Assembly (NCBI GenBank): GCA_002686995.1
Contig: NYZC01000333.1
Coordinates: 1 to 64,000, forward strand
Length of the DNA: 64,000 nt
Source of the DNA: Phycisphaeraceae bacterium
GTDB taxonomy: Bacteria; Planctomycetota; Phycisphaerae; Phycisphaerales; Phycisphaeraceae
Reading direction: 5' to 3'
Part shown: positions 1 to 10,029 of the stretch, in pieces
Layout of the letters: each line of letters opens with the position of its first letter
Numbering within the stretch: the first letter of the stretch is position 1
Position numbers and translations under genes: made by a program
Notes under the pieces: model-generated
Database searches by the model: none
What the model was told of the DNA's origin: nothing
Seen by the model: only the letters and a program-made list of their open reading frames with translations

Positions 1-74
1 ACTTCCCGGTTCATGAATAACACATCGAGCCCCCATCAAAATTCGGTAACTTATTGTTTTGCGCGCCCTAAACC

Positions 75-1376
75 ATGGCTGGTCTCGCTAAAGAAACCCG
101 CAAGGACCGCACCTACTACCGCATCACGTTATACGATCGTGACGGCCGCCGTCGATTCATCCGCATCGGCGACGTGACCGAGCGGGACGCGGAGCGGATC
201 AAGGACAAGGTCGACTCGTTAGTTTCGGCGTCGATTGCCGGGACGGCACCCGATCAACCGACAGCACGATGGGTGGCGAAGATCGGTGACGAGCTGGCCG
301 ACAAGCTGGCCACTGCCGGCCTGATCGAACCTCGGCAGAGGGCCACACTCGGCGGGTTCCTCGATGACTTCATCGGCCAGCGCACGGACCTGAAGCCGTC
401 GACGCGGACGAAGTTGGGGATGTCGCGACGGAAGATGGTCGATTTCTTCGGCACCGAGAAGGACCTGCGCGATATTGACGACGGCGGCGCCGATAACTTC
501 CGGCAGTCCCTCGTCGATGCCGGCCTGGCCGAAGCGACGATCGGCCGGACGATCCGCCACGGCCGACAGTTCTTCAAGGCTGCTGTCCGCAGGGGCCTTG
601 CCGAGCAGAACCCGTTCGTCGATGTTGCGGCCGGCAACGAGGCCAACGACGCGCGCCAGAGGTTTATCGATGCCGCGATCGTGGACAAGGCCATCGAGCA
701 GGCGCCGGATCACGAATGGCGGCTGATCATCGCCCTATCACGATATGGCGGCGTTCGAACACCGAGCGAAACCCTGCGGCTCAAGTGGTCCGACATCGAC
801 TGGGAACACGGCCGATTCACGGTCACGTCCCCGAAGACCGCGCGGAAGGGCAAGCCGTACCGCGTCACTCCGCTGTTTCCCGAACTGCTGCCCTACCTCC
901 AGGAAGCGTTCGATCTGGCCGAGTCGGGAGCAGACTACGTCATCACTCGATACCGGGACGCTGCCTGCAACCTCCGCACCCACTTCCTGCGCATCCTGCG
1001 CCGCGCCGGCGTCGAGCCCTGGCCGCGCCTGTTTCACAACATGCGGGCAAGCCGGCAGACGGAACTGGTCAACCGGTTCCCGTCCCACGTGGCTGCGGAG
1101 TGGCTCGGCAACACGGAAGCCGTCGCGAACCGTCACTACCTGCAGGTGACCGAGGCGCACTTCGAGCAAGCCGCTGCTGGTGGCACACATGGTGGCACCG
1201 TTGTGGCACCACAGATGGCACCGCACCGCGCCGCCAATGATCGCACGGATTCGCACAAACCTTCGCAAGCCTCTGTTGACAACACTGTTACGCGATGCGA
1301 CGCGATCGACGGCGACGAGGTGCGAAACCGCGAAATGGTCCGTACTGGGCTCGAACCAGTGACCTGCCGCGTGTAA
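75..1376 (+). CDS. Tyrosine recombinase / phage-type integrase
   Basis: 433 aa; C-terminal catalytic pattern GVRTPSETLRLKWSDID, HNMRASRQTELV (HxxR) and EWLGNTEAVANRHYLQV (H..Y). The 3' end overlaps the tRNA-Val gene antisense. Confidence 0.9.
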   Translation: MAGLAKETRKDRTYYRITLYDRDGRRRFIRIGDVTERDAERIKDKVDSLVSASIAGTAPDQPTARWVAKIGDELADKLATAGLIEPRQRATLGGFLDDFIGQRTDLKPSTRTKLGMSRRKMVDFFGTEKDLRDIDDGGADNFRQSLVDAGLAEATIGRTIRHGRQFFKAAVRRGLAEQNPFVDVAAGNEANDARQRFIDAAIVDKAIEQAPDHEWRLIIALSRYGGVRTPSETLRLKWSDIDWEHGRFTVTSPKTARKGKPYRVTPLFPELLPYLQEAFDLAESGADYVITRYRDAACNLRTHFLRILRRAGVEPWPRLFHNMRASRQTELVNRFPSHVAAEWLGNTEAVANRHYLQVTEAHFEQAAAGGTHGGTVVAPQMAPHRAANDRTDSHKPSQASVDNTVTRCDAIDGDEVRNREMVRTGLEPVTCRV

Positions 1377-1409
1377 GGCGGCCGCTCTAGCCAACTGAGC
1401 TAACGGACC
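1336..1409 (-). tRNA. tRNA-Val (anticodon TAC)
   Basis: Reverse complement GGTCCGTTAGCTCAGTTGGCTAGAGCGGCCGCCTTACACGCGGCAGGTCACTGGTTCGAGCCCAGTACGGACCA folds as a cloverleaf: acceptor GGTCCGT/ACGGACC, anticodon loop CTTACAC, TTCGAGC loop. Confidence 0.95.
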
Positions 1410-1435
1410 GGAAAGGCGCCGCCGGAGGGCGGCAA

Positions 1436-1509
1436 TACGCCCGGGAGGATTCGAACCCCCAACCCTCGGATCCGAAGTCCGATGCTCTATCCAATTGAGC
1501 TACGGGCGC
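1436..1509 (-). tRNA. tRNA-Arg (anticodon TCG)
   Basis: Reverse complement GCGCCCGTAGCTCAATTGGATAGAGCATCGGACTTCGGATCCGAGGGTTGGGGGTTCGAATCCTCCCGGGCGTA; anticodon stem TCGGA/TCCGA, loop CTTCGGA. Confidence 0.93.
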
Positions 1510-1644
1510 GCAGTTCGGCGGATCGCGGACTGTGACACATCCTGAGTCCGCCGTCAAGATCATTCCGATCCCGTTCCCGTTCCCGAATCCCCAACCCGCG
1601 CCGCATTGCGGGATCGGTTACGGGACTGATCCATCGCGGAATCT

Positions 1645-4600
1645 TCACACGATTCGCGCGATCAGGTTTCCGTCGATGGGGGTGTCGCCGGGCGCCGGGT
1701 CGTTCAGGCGCAGGCGCCCGTCGGCGTTGCGGTAGCTGATCCGGTCGATCACGAGGGCCGAGAAGCCCTGCGGGCCCGCGGCGGCGTCCGCAGAGAAGCC
1801 CGCGTCGATCTTCCCGATGCCTGCCGATGCGACGAACACGTTCTGCATCCAGACCGCCACTTTGCGGTCGCCGCGCACCTTGAACTGGCCGAGGCCGGGC
1901 GGGTCGGCCGCCGTGCCGCCGCCCACGAACGCGAGACCGTCAACCGGTATCGTGCCCGGCGCCACGTCGAAGATGGCGATGAAGATGGTCGTGTCGAACA
2001 CGAGGCGACCTTCGAACTTGCCGACGCGGCCGTTGGACTGCAGGTTCACGCCGCGAATCTCCCGGTTCGACTTCAGGCTCTTCAGTGCCTGGGCGCGCCG
2101 GTCCGCGGGATTGATCACGCGCTCGAGCGTGAAGCTGGTGTTCAGAATGTCTCGCCGGGAGGAGATCGTCCCCACCGCGTCGGCGGTGATGTCGCTGTCC
2201 GCGATATCCAGCTTCGTCGAGATGCCCTTGACCTCGGTGAAGTCCGCCGTCAGCCCGGTAATCGATTCGGCGCTGATCTTTCCGGTTGCGGCAAGCACGT
2301 CCCACTGCCCCCCCTCGAACGCGCCGAGTCGGGCCTTGTTCAGCGCGACGTCGCGCGGCGCGTCCAGGCCGCTCAACTGCAGCGCAAACGCGGCGCGCTG
2401 CTTGACCGTGATCGACTTCGAGTACGTCGCGACCAGGCCGTCCGTCTCCGGATTGTCGTTGAGCCACAGGTCGCCCTGGACGTCCACCGGGCCGTCCGAG
2501 TCGATCGTCAGGTTGCGCGCCTCCTCGAAGCGGACCTTCGTCAGCGTGGGTTCCGCGCCGCTGCGGATCACGATCATGCTGTCGTCGAACGTCGCCGATC
2601 GCGCCGATCGCAGCGGCCCGCCGATGTCGAGGGTCGCGCCTTCGAATGCGACATGACGCCCGTCAACGGTGCCAAGACCGCCGTCGGAGGTGATCGAGCC
2701 CACGGTGATCATCCCGTCGTCGACGCCGTTGCGGCTGTTCCTCGCCTTGAACGTCAGCTTGCGCGAGTTCACGCGCATCTCGGGATCGACGGTGATGACG
2801 ATCCGGTCCACGGACACGTCCGTCGCCGTCGACGCGATGCTCACCGAACGTCGATCGAACTCGGGCACGATGCCGTTTCCGAAGAAGAACACCTCCGCGA
2901 CCGCGCCGCGCACCGACACCGAGCCCTGCGTCCCGTCCTGCTCGAAGTAGGTGACCGTGCCCGGATTGTCGCCCCCGATCAGCACGGACACCGAGTTCTC
3001 GATGGTGAACAGCGTCTCCGCCCCGCCGCCGAGAAGATTACCGGCAACGTCGCTGATCCCGGAGCCGGCGCCGAGGGTCAGCACGTAGTCGCCGTTGGGC
3101 GCCGTGAGGTCCGTCAGCAGTCCGAGCGTGAAGCTCATGCCGTCGGCCGTCGCGAGGTTCTGCTGCGCGGTCAGCAGGTCGCCGCCGCCGCTGCGCGTGA
3201 GCGCGAGATCTTCGCGCTCGAACTGCGCGACCGACTCGCTGAACTCGATCGCAATCTCGTCGACCGGGTCGCTGCGCCGATCCGGCACGACATCGACGAT
3301 GTCGCCTGTCGGCGCCGTCGTGTCGATCGTCACGACCAGCGGCGCGGACGCGTCGCTCACGTTGCCGGCGTCGTCGGTGGCGGTTGCCGTGAACGTGCGG
3401 GCGCCTTCGGCGAGCCCCGCGACCGGGATCGACCACGGGCTGTTGACCGTCGTCTGCCCGACCACGGTTCCGTCGACGAACAGGCGGACCATCGTGCCCG
3501 ACTCGGCATCGCCGTCGATGTCCACCGCCGTCACGTTCGTGATGTCATCCTGGTTGCTGGCGCCGGAATCGTCGGCATCGTCAAGATTCAGATCCGTCGG
3601 CGCGTCGGGCGCGGTCTGATCAATCGTCACGACCAGCGCATCCGAGGGATCGCTCACGTTGCCGGCCACGTCCTCGGCGGTCGCCGCGAAGGAGAGCACG
3701 CCTTCGGCCAGTCCGTCGACGTCGATCGACCAGGGACTGTTCGCCGTGTCCTGGCCCGCCTCCGCGCCGTCGAGGAACAGTCGCACCAGCGCATTGTCCT
3801 CGACGTCTCCGGAGAACGTCAGCGTCGACAGCGACGTGAGATCGTCCGTATCGCTCGAACCGCCGTCGGACAGGGCGTCGAGATCGGGTGCGCCGGGCAC
3901 GGGGGGCGCGGTGAGATCGACCGTGATCGCGAGCGGCGGGGAGGGATCGGTGGTCTGGGCGCCGATCTCCGCCGTCGCCGTAATCGTCCGCGTGCCCTCC
4001 GCGAGCGCCGGGTTGAAGTCGACCGTGCCGGCCGGCGCCACGGCGGAATCCACCTCGACGCCGTCGACGAACAGGTGCACCGTCGCGCCATCGTCGGTCG
4101 TCACGCGCACGGTCGGCGCCGGATCCATCGTCACGTTGTCGTCGTCATGTCGGCCCGTATCGCCCGACGGCAGCAGGTCCACGATCGGCACGTCGGCGTT
4201 CGAGAGGACCGTGAACGCGCCCAGCGCGTCCTGGTCGAGCAGGTTGCCGGCGGCATCGCTGATCTGGGCGCCGGATGCGGTCAGGCTGAGCGCGTAGCTT
4301 CCCGGACCGCCGGTCAGCCCTGTCAGCGCTTCGAGCGTGTGCGTGACGCCGTCGGCGGTCGTCACCGTCTGGGTCGGCGTCAGCAGGTTGCCCCCGCCGC
4401 CGACCGTCAGCGAAAGATCGTCGGCCTCGAACCCGAACACGGGCTCGTCGAAGACGATCGTGGCGTCGTCGACCGGGTCGGCGCGCGGATCCGGCACGAA
4501 CGGATCGATCGTCGCGGTCGGCGCCGTGGTGTCGACCATCACCGAAATGGGCGCCGTCGGCGCGCTGCCGTTGCCCGCAACGTCCCGCGCGGTCGCCGTG

Positions 4601-5754
4601 AACTGGTGCGTGCCTTCGGTGAGTCCGGAGACCTGGATGGACCAGTTGCCGCCCGGCGCCGTGCCGACCTGGTTGCCGTCCATGAACAGGGCCACCTCCG
4701 ACCCGGCTTCCGCGGTGCCTTCGATCGTCACCGTCGTCAGCGAGGTCAGCCCGTCGCTGTCGCTCTCGCCCGTGTCGCTGGCGGTCGCCAGGGCGAGCTG
4801 CGTCGGAGACGCGGGCGCCGTCGCATCGATGGTGATCTGCAGGGGCGCCAGCGGCATGAGCGTCCGCGCCCCGACCAAGGCCAGCACGGAGATTTCGCGC
4901 GTCCCCTCGGAGAGCTGGTTCAGCGTGAACGGGACCGACCCGTCCGATTCGACGACGGGCCCCTGCGGCACCCCGTCGACGGAGATCTGGATATCGACGC
5001 CGGCGAAGACGCGCGCGTGGACCGTCGGAGTCCGGTCGTGAGTCACCAGGTCCTCGTCGCTCGAGCCTGAGTCGCTTGCCGGATCCAGCGAAATCGGCGT
5101 CGTCAGCACCACGCGGCCGTCGACCACGAGTCCGAGAAGGTTCGCCTGGATCCCCGGGTTGCCGGTCAGGGACGACAGCGCCCAGGAACCCTGGGCGTCG
5201 TCGGACAACGAGACGCGGGCAAGCTGCAGGAGTCCGATATCCGTCGTGTTCGCCGTGAACCAGGTCAGGCCGAGCGCGTCCGTGTCGAATTCGGGTCCCC
5301 CGGTCACGTCATGCTGGATGATCAGCGGCGTGCCCACGCCGCCCGAGGCAACGTAGGTGTCGAACTCGGCCGTCGGGTCGACGACGAGTTCCGCCGGGCT
5401 CGGCGGTATTCGATCGCCGCCCGATGGCGCGAACGGACGCGCGTCCTGGAAGATGCTCCCCGAGTCGAGCTCGAGACGAAGCTGCGCGAGCGTCCAGTCG
5501 ATGCCCGCGCCGGTGTTGAACATCAGGTCCTGCGTCACGAACCCGGCGAGCTCCGGCGCCGACGAGTTATCGACCAGGTCCCACGTCACGGTGCCGTCGA
5601 GCAGCAGGCGCCCCTCGAGCGATTCGAGCACCGCCGGCGGCGCGGCATCGGCGCTGCGATGCGCGAACCGCGACCCCCGTCCCGACCTCTTCCAGCGGCG
5701 AATCAGCTTCATGAAGGGTTCTCCGCCCCGCAGGTCTGCTGCGTCTCTCTTCAA
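1645..5754 (-). CDS. Large Ig-like repeat extracellular protein with LEPxLL-like N-terminal motif
   Basis: 1369 aa; N-terminal AVLESLEGRLLLDG; repeated Ig-like units (e.g. LVRLFLDGAEAGQDTANSPWSIDVDGLAEGVLSFAATAEDVAGNVSDPSDALVVTIDQTAP). The true start may be the internal Met of MKLIRRWKR. Confidence 0.85.
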   Translation of the reverse strand: MKRDAADLRGGEPFMKLIRRWKRSGRGSRFAHRSADAAPPAVLESLEGRLLLDGTVTWDLVDNSSAPELAGFVTQDLMFNTGAGIDWTLAQLRLELDSGSIFQDARPFAPSGGDRIPPSPAELVVDPTAEFDTYVASGGVGTPLIIQHDVTGGPEFDTDALGLTWFTANTTDIGLLQLARVSLSDDAQGSWALSSLTGNPGIQANLLGLVVDGRVVLTTPISLDPASDSGSSDEDLVTHDRTPTVHARVFAGVDIQISVDGVPQGPVVESDGSVPFTLNQLSEGTREISVLALVGARTLMPLAPLQITIDATAPASPTQLALATASDTGESDSDGLTSLTTVTIEGTAEAGSEVALFMDGNQVGTAPGGNWSIQVSGLTEGTHQFTATARDVAGNGSAPTAPISVMVDTTAPTATIDPFVPDPRADPVDDATIVFDEPVFGFEADDLSLTVGGGGNLLTPTQTVTTADGVTHTLEALTGLTGGPGSYALSLTASGAQISDAAGNLLDQDALGAFTVLSNADVPIVDLLPSGDTGRHDDDNVTMDPAPTVRVTTDDGATVHLFVDGVEVDSAVAPAGTVDFNPALAEGTRTITATAEIGAQTTDPSPPLAITVDLTAPPVPGAPDLDALSDGGSSDTDDLTSLSTLTFSGDVEDNALVRLFLDGAEAGQDTANSPWSIDVDGLAEGVLSFAATAEDVAGNVSDPSDALVVTIDQTAPDAPTDLNLDDADDSGASNQDDITNVTAVDIDGDAESGTMVRLFVDGTVVGQTTVNSPWSIPVAGLAEGARTFTATATDDAGNVSDASAPLVVTIDTTAPTGDIVDVVPDRRSDPVDEIAIEFSESVAQFEREDLALTRSGGGDLLTAQQNLATADGMSFTLGLLTDLTAPNGDYVLTLGAGSGISDVAGNLLGGGAETLFTIENSVSVLIGGDNPGTVTYFEQDGTQGSVSVRGAVAEVFFFGNGIVPEFDRRSVSIASTATDVSVDRIVITVDPEMRVNSRKLTFKARNSRNGVDDGMITVGSITSDGGLGTVDGRHVAFEGATLDIGGPLRSARSATFDDSMIVIRSGAEPTLTKVRFEEARNLTIDSDGPVDVQGDLWLNDNPETDGLVATYSKSITVKQRAAFALQLSGLDAPRDVALNKARLGAFEGGQWDVLAATGKISAESITGLTADFTEVKGISTKLDIADSDITADAVGTISSRRDILNTSFTLERVINPADRRAQALKSLKSNREIRGVNLQSNGRVGKFEGRLVFDTTIFIAIFDVAPGTIPVDGLAFVGGGTAADPPGLGQFKVRGDRKVAVWMQNVFVASAGIGKIDAGFSADAAAGPQGFSALVIDRISYRNADGRLRLNDPAPGDTPIDGNLIARIV

Positions 5755-6014
5755 TCGTGCACGGTGGGTCCTGAACCTGCGGTTCCGATCGCGACGTCGC
5801 GCCGCATCCGCATGTTACCGGTCCCCGGTACCGCCCGATCTTCTGCGGATCCTATGGGTCAAACCGTCCGTTTTCAAGTGTCTGATTACCGGCCGGCACC
5901 CACACTCCATCGGCCGTCCACCCACCCGATTCAACTGATACAGCCGTCCTTAAGTAATCAACCCATCCCGTCGATACGACAGTTGAAATTCGGAATAGCC
6001 GCCCAACTGGAGGA

Positions 6015-6680
6015 GTGGTGTTGCAGCCGCGCAAGTCAGCCGATCCGTCTCGCCCGCGCCCGATCGACGGCGCCGGCTCCCTCGGGGAGCCCGGTCCGGC
6101 GTTCTCCGCGGTAAAACGCGCCGTCGACGTCACCGGCGCGCTGGCCGGGCTGCTGACCGCGAGCCCCCTGCTGGTGCTCTGCATGCTCTGGATCAGAACC
6201 GTCAACCCGGGCCCGGCCCTGTTTCGCCAGTGGCGCGTCGGACGCCGCGGATGGCTTTTCCCCCTCTACAAGCTGAGAACGATGTCGCTGGACGCCGAGT
6301 CCAACGGCGTCCAGTACGCACAGGCGAACGACCCGCGCGTGCTGCCGGGCTGCGCCTGGATGCGCCGCAGTCATGTCGACGAGTTGCCGCAGCTCTGGAA
6401 CGTCCTGGTCGGTCAGATGAGCCTCGTCGGCCCGCGCCCGGAACGTCCGGAAATGGTCGAGCGGCTGCGCCGGCACATCCCGCGCATCGATCGCCGTCAT
6501 GTCAGTCGCCCCGGCCTGACCGGCCTGGCCCAGGTCGTCAACGGGTACACCAACGACCTGCGCGGGTCACGGCGGAAGATCGCCTGCGACCTGCGTTACC
6601 TGCGCCGCCGCAGCGCGCTCGGGGAGTTCAAGCTGCTGCTGCGAACCACGACCCGAATATGGGACCCCGCGGCCCTCTGA
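6015..6680 (+). CDS. Sugar transferase (undecaprenyl-phosphate sugar phosphotransferase family)
   Basis: KRAVDVTGALAGLL, LYKLRTM, SHVDELPQLWNVLVGQMSLVGPRPERPE, RPGLTGLAQV: canonical bacterial sugar transferase motifs. Confidence 0.9.
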   Translation: MVLQPRKSADPSRPRPIDGAGSLGEPGPAFSAVKRAVDVTGALAGLLTASPLLVLCMLWIRTVNPGPALFRQWRVGRRGWLFPLYKLRTMSLDAESNGVQYAQANDPRVLPGCAWMRRSHVDELPQLWNVLVGQMSLVGPRPERPEMVERLRRHIPRIDRRHVSRPGLTGLAQVVNGYTNDLRGSRRKIACDLRYLRRRSALGEFKLLLRTTTRIWDPAAL

Positions 6681-6694
6681 ACCGGAACTCGACG

Positions 6695-7462
6695 ATGAGC
6701 CACTTACACGCCCGCTCCGCCTGCCTCCGCTTCGCGGCCGCCACCTGCCTGGTCGCCGCGCTGGGCGGATGCAACTCGACCTACACCGACTACAGCGCGT
6801 TCGTCTCGAGCCCCGGCCCGGTGGTCAGCGCCGAGGAGTATCGCATGGCCCCACCGGACGTGATCAAGATCACGTCGAAGCGCGTGCGCGAGATCAACAA
6901 CCACCGCGAGCAGATCCGCTCCGACGGCATGATCACGCTGCCGCTGCTCGGGGACTTCTACGTCGCGGGCCGAACCGCCGGCGACGTGAGCGCCGAGCTC
7001 TCGCAGTGGGCGCGCCAGTACTACGAGGACGCCGAGGTCACCGTGCGGGTCGTCGGCTACAACAGCAAGAAGATCTACGTGTTCGGAGAGGTGTCGGCGC
7101 CGGGCCCCTACAGCTACCACGGCGCCAACACGATCCTGCGCACGCTCGCGCGGGCCCAGCCTTCGCGCCTGGCCGACCCGAACCGCATCCAGATCCTGCG
7201 CCCCGGGCGCAACGGCGAGATGATCCACCGGATGACGATCAGCCTCAATCGAATGGTCAGGGAAGGCGACGTATCCCTCGACACGGTGCTCGAGGAGGGC
7301 GACATCATCTTCGTACCGGCCAATACGCTGGCCACCCTCGGCCTGGGCCTGCAGCAGCTTCTGCTGCCCATCACGCCGGCGGCGTCGGTCGCATCCGGAC
7401 CGGTCGATATCGATCAGTCGCTGCGCAGCTCGCCTTACGCGAAGGAAGAAACGCTTCGCTGA
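6695..7462 (+). CDS. Polysaccharide export lipoprotein (Wza-like, SLBB)
   Basis: Start reassigned to internal ATG MSHLHARSACLRFAAATCLVAALGGCN (lipobox); YRMAPPDVIKI, GMITLPLLGDFYVAGRT, VFGEVSAPGPYSY. Confidence 0.85.
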   Translation: MSHLHARSACLRFAAATCLVAALGGCNSTYTDYSAFVSSPGPVVSAEEYRMAPPDVIKITSKRVREINNHREQIRSDGMITLPLLGDFYVAGRTAGDVSAELSQWARQYYEDAEVTVRVVGYNSKKIYVFGEVSAPGPYSYHGANTILRTLARAQPSRLADPNRIQILRPGRNGEMIHRMTISLNRMVREGDVSLDTVLEEGDIIFVPANTLATLGLGLQQLLLPITPAASVASGPVDIDQSLRSSPYAKEETLR

Positions 7463-7484
7463 TTCGCAACTGAACGGCAGAACC

Positions 7485-9155
7485 ATGGAACGTACGTCCA
7501 CGCAAAACCGAGCCGTCGCAGATCTCATCGACGCCGCCCTGCGCTATCGCTGGCGCCTGATCGTCCCCGCGTTCCTGGCCACCACCGCCGTGCTGAGCGT
7601 CAGCATGATCCTGCCGCGCAAGCACAAGGCGGAGGCGATCTTCGAGCGCCGCACCCGGATGGTGATGGAGCAGATGATGGCCAAGGGCGCCCCCGAGTCC
7701 ATCGACATGCCCCATCAGTCTCTGGCCGAGGAGATCGCCGGTGAGACCGCGCTCGACGAGCTGTTCGCACAACTCGGCCCCGTGCTCAGCAGCCCGATGC
7801 ACCATTATTCCGGCCACTACGACGCGCGACGGCTGCGCGAGCAGCTCAAGAAGGAGGTGGTGATCCGGCCGGTCCTCTCGACCAAGTCGCTGGTGCGCGT
7901 GAGCGTGAGCTACGTCGCCGAAGATCCGGATGTCGGGCGGACAATCGTCAACACACTCGTGCGCAACTACATCGAGCGTACCCGCACCCGGTTGCAGGAG
8001 CGCCTGGCGCAGTCGGCGGCCTTCTTCGAGTCGGAGGTGGCGCGCGGCAAGACTCTGATCGAGGACCTCGAGAACCGGAAGCTCGCGTACGAGATCGAGC
8101 ATGCCGATCTGCTGCCCGATCACGCGGCCAACCATCGCATGATGATCTCGGACCTCGAGGCGGAGCTGTCGCTGCTGGAGCAGAAGCGCGAGTCGGCGCG
8201 GCAAAAGGTCGCGATGCTCGAGCAGCGGCTGGCGGCGACGCCGAAGACGCACTCGACCGACGTGACCGCCCCGAACCCCGAGCTCGTGCGCATCGAGAAG
8301 AAAAAGCAGGACCTCGAGGCCCAGGCGGAGCGTTTCGTCGACCAGATGGGCATGACCGACCGGCACCCCGCCCTCATCAACCTGCGGCAGCGGATCGCCG
8401 AGATCGACCGCGACCTGGACCGGACGATGCGGACGGTCGTGACCGAGCAGCACGTCAGCAACAACCCGAAGTTTCACGAGTTCGAGCTGCTGCTGACCGC
8501 CGCCACCGCCGACGCCGACGGGTTCGACAAGGAGCACGTGGTGATCGGGCAGCGCATCAAGGCGCTCCAGGCCGACGTCACGAACATGTTCCCGGTCCGA
8601 AGCGACTATCGGAAGCTCGTCCGGGGCATCGACGACCTGCAGCGCCAGCAGGCGTTCTGGGAGGACAACCTGCGCCGCATCCGTCTGACCAGCGCCGCCG
8701 AGAACCAGGAGGCGGGCATCGACCTCGACTTCATCAAGCCCTGCACGCAGATCAACAAGCCCGTGTCGCCGAATCTCAGCCAGGTGATCCTCGTCGCGAT
8801 CGCGCTGGGCCTGATGACCGGCGCCGTCAGCGTGTTCTCGGCCTGCCGAACGGACGAATCGTTCAATGACGGCGAGCAGCTCTCCGAGGCGGTCAACCTG
8901 CCGCTGTTCGGGTCGGTCAGCGAGATCATCTCGCATCACCGCCGGCGGATCCGCCGTGTGCGAAACATGGTGCTGTACCCGACCGGCGCCGTCGCGATGG
9001 CCACCGTACTGGTCTCGCTGACCGCGGCGCTGTACCTGAGCCTGGAGCATCCGGCCAGCCGACCCGAAACGGCCACCGTCGCACCCGAGCCCCCTCAGCC
9101 GGCCCCCGACCGCGGCGCCGAACGGCGCGACCAGGAGGAGTCCGCGGATGTATGA
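7485..9155 (+). CDS. Wzz/GumC-like polysaccharide chain-length determinant
   Basis: 556 aa; N-terminal TM (LIVPAFLATTAVLSVSMIL), long coiled coil, second TM pair near the C-terminus (LSQVILVAIALGLMTGAVS); position between wza-like and kinase genes. Confidence 0.8.
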   Translation: MERTSTQNRAVADLIDAALRYRWRLIVPAFLATTAVLSVSMILPRKHKAEAIFERRTRMVMEQMMAKGAPESIDMPHQSLAEEIAGETALDELFAQLGPVLSSPMHHYSGHYDARRLREQLKKEVVIRPVLSTKSLVRVSVSYVAEDPDVGRTIVNTLVRNYIERTRTRLQERLAQSAAFFESEVARGKTLIEDLENRKLAYEIEHADLLPDHAANHRMMISDLEAELSLLEQKRESARQKVAMLEQRLAATPKTHSTDVTAPNPELVRIEKKKQDLEAQAERFVDQMGMTDRHPALINLRQRIAEIDRDLDRTMRTVVTEQHVSNNPKFHEFELLLTAATADADGFDKEHVVIGQRIKALQADVTNMFPVRSDYRKLVRGIDDLQRQQAFWEDNLRRIRLTSAAENQEAGIDLDFIKPCTQINKPVSPNLSQVILVAIALGLMTGAVSVFSACRTDESFNDGEQLSEAVNLPLFGSVSEIISHHRRRIRRVRNMVLYPTGAVAMATVLVSLTAALYLSLEHPASRPETATVAPEPPQPAPDRGAERRDQEESADV

Positions 9156-10029
9156 GTCGTTCTATCACCTGGCGTCTCTGCCGTTCGAGAACACGCCGGA
9201 TCCGAAGTTCTTCTTCGCCAGCGAGCCGCACCGCGAGGCCCTTGCGGCGATCGAGTACACGATCCGCATGCGCAAGGGGTTCGTGGTCGTGACCGGCGGC
9301 GTCGGCACCGGCAAGACGACCGTCGGCCAGGCCATGCGCGCGCGCTGCGGCAACAAGGCGGATATCGTCGCAGTCACCTACGGGCACACGCGCCGGGACG
9401 GCCTGCTGCGACAGGTGCTGCGCGCCCTGAAGATCGAGCACGACCCGGCCGACGACCACGCGGTGCTCGTCGAGCGCGCGGAGCAGTACCTGCTCGAGCA
9501 GATCGGGGTCGATCGGCCGGTGGTGCTGTTCGTGGACGAGGCGCAGACGCTCGCGGACGAAGCGCTCGAGGAGCTGCGCCTGCTGACGAACCTCGACACC
9601 GCGACGTCGCGGCTGATCCAGATCGTCCTCGTCGGCCAGCCCGAGCTGCGCCCGCGCCTGAACGCGCCGCAGCACGCCGCCCTGCGTCAGCGCATCGTGA
9701 TGGCCAAGCAGATCCATCCGCTCGGTCTCGAGGAGACCGCGGCCTACATCCGACACCGGCTCGGCGCCGCGGCGCTGGATCCCGAATCGGCGCGCGGCAC
9801 GTTCAATGCCGCCGCGATTCAGGCCGTCTACCACAGCACCGGCGGCATCCCCAGACTGATCAACATCACCTGCGATAACTGCCTTCTCATGGGCTACGTG
9901 CGGGAGCAGCGCGTGGTGACCGACTCGACCGTCAACAAGGTCACGTTGGAAATGATGCCGAACTTCGAGATCACAGAGGATTCGGCGCCTCAAAGCCGCC
10001 CGGCGCTCGCGCTGGCAGGGGGTGCGTGA
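9148..10029 (+). CDS. ExeA/GspA-like AAA ATPase (of the type found in XrtA/PEP-CTERM EPS loci)
   Basis: MYESFYHLASLPFENTPDPKFFFAS; Walker A GGVGTGKTTV; Walker B VVLFVDEAQ; overlaps the upstream CDS by 8 nt. Confidence 0.85.
   Translation: MYESFYHLASLPFENTPDPKFFFASEPHREALAAIEYTIRMRKGFVVVTGGVGTGKTTVGQAMRARCGNKADIVAVTYGHTRRDGLLRQVLRALKIEHDPADDHAVLVERAEQYLLEQIGVDRPVVLFVDEAQTLADEALEELRLLTNLDTATSRLIQIVLVGQPELRPRLNAPQHAALRQRIVMAKQIHPLGLEETAAYIRHRLGAAALDPESARGTFNAAAIQAVYHSTGGIPRLINITCDNCLLMGYVREQRVVTDSTVNKVTLEMMPNFEITEDSAPQSRPALALAGGA

Noticed and set aside
75-1376. Resident prophage in the window
   Set aside because: Only the integrase is present; no phage structural, lysis or replication genes to its right. 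Any element lies to the left, outside the window.
2653-5070. 805-aa plus-strand ORF opposite the Ig-like protein gene
   Set aside because: Low-complexity Arg/Asp/His-rich translation antisense to a convincing coding gene; a GC-codon-bias shadow ORF.
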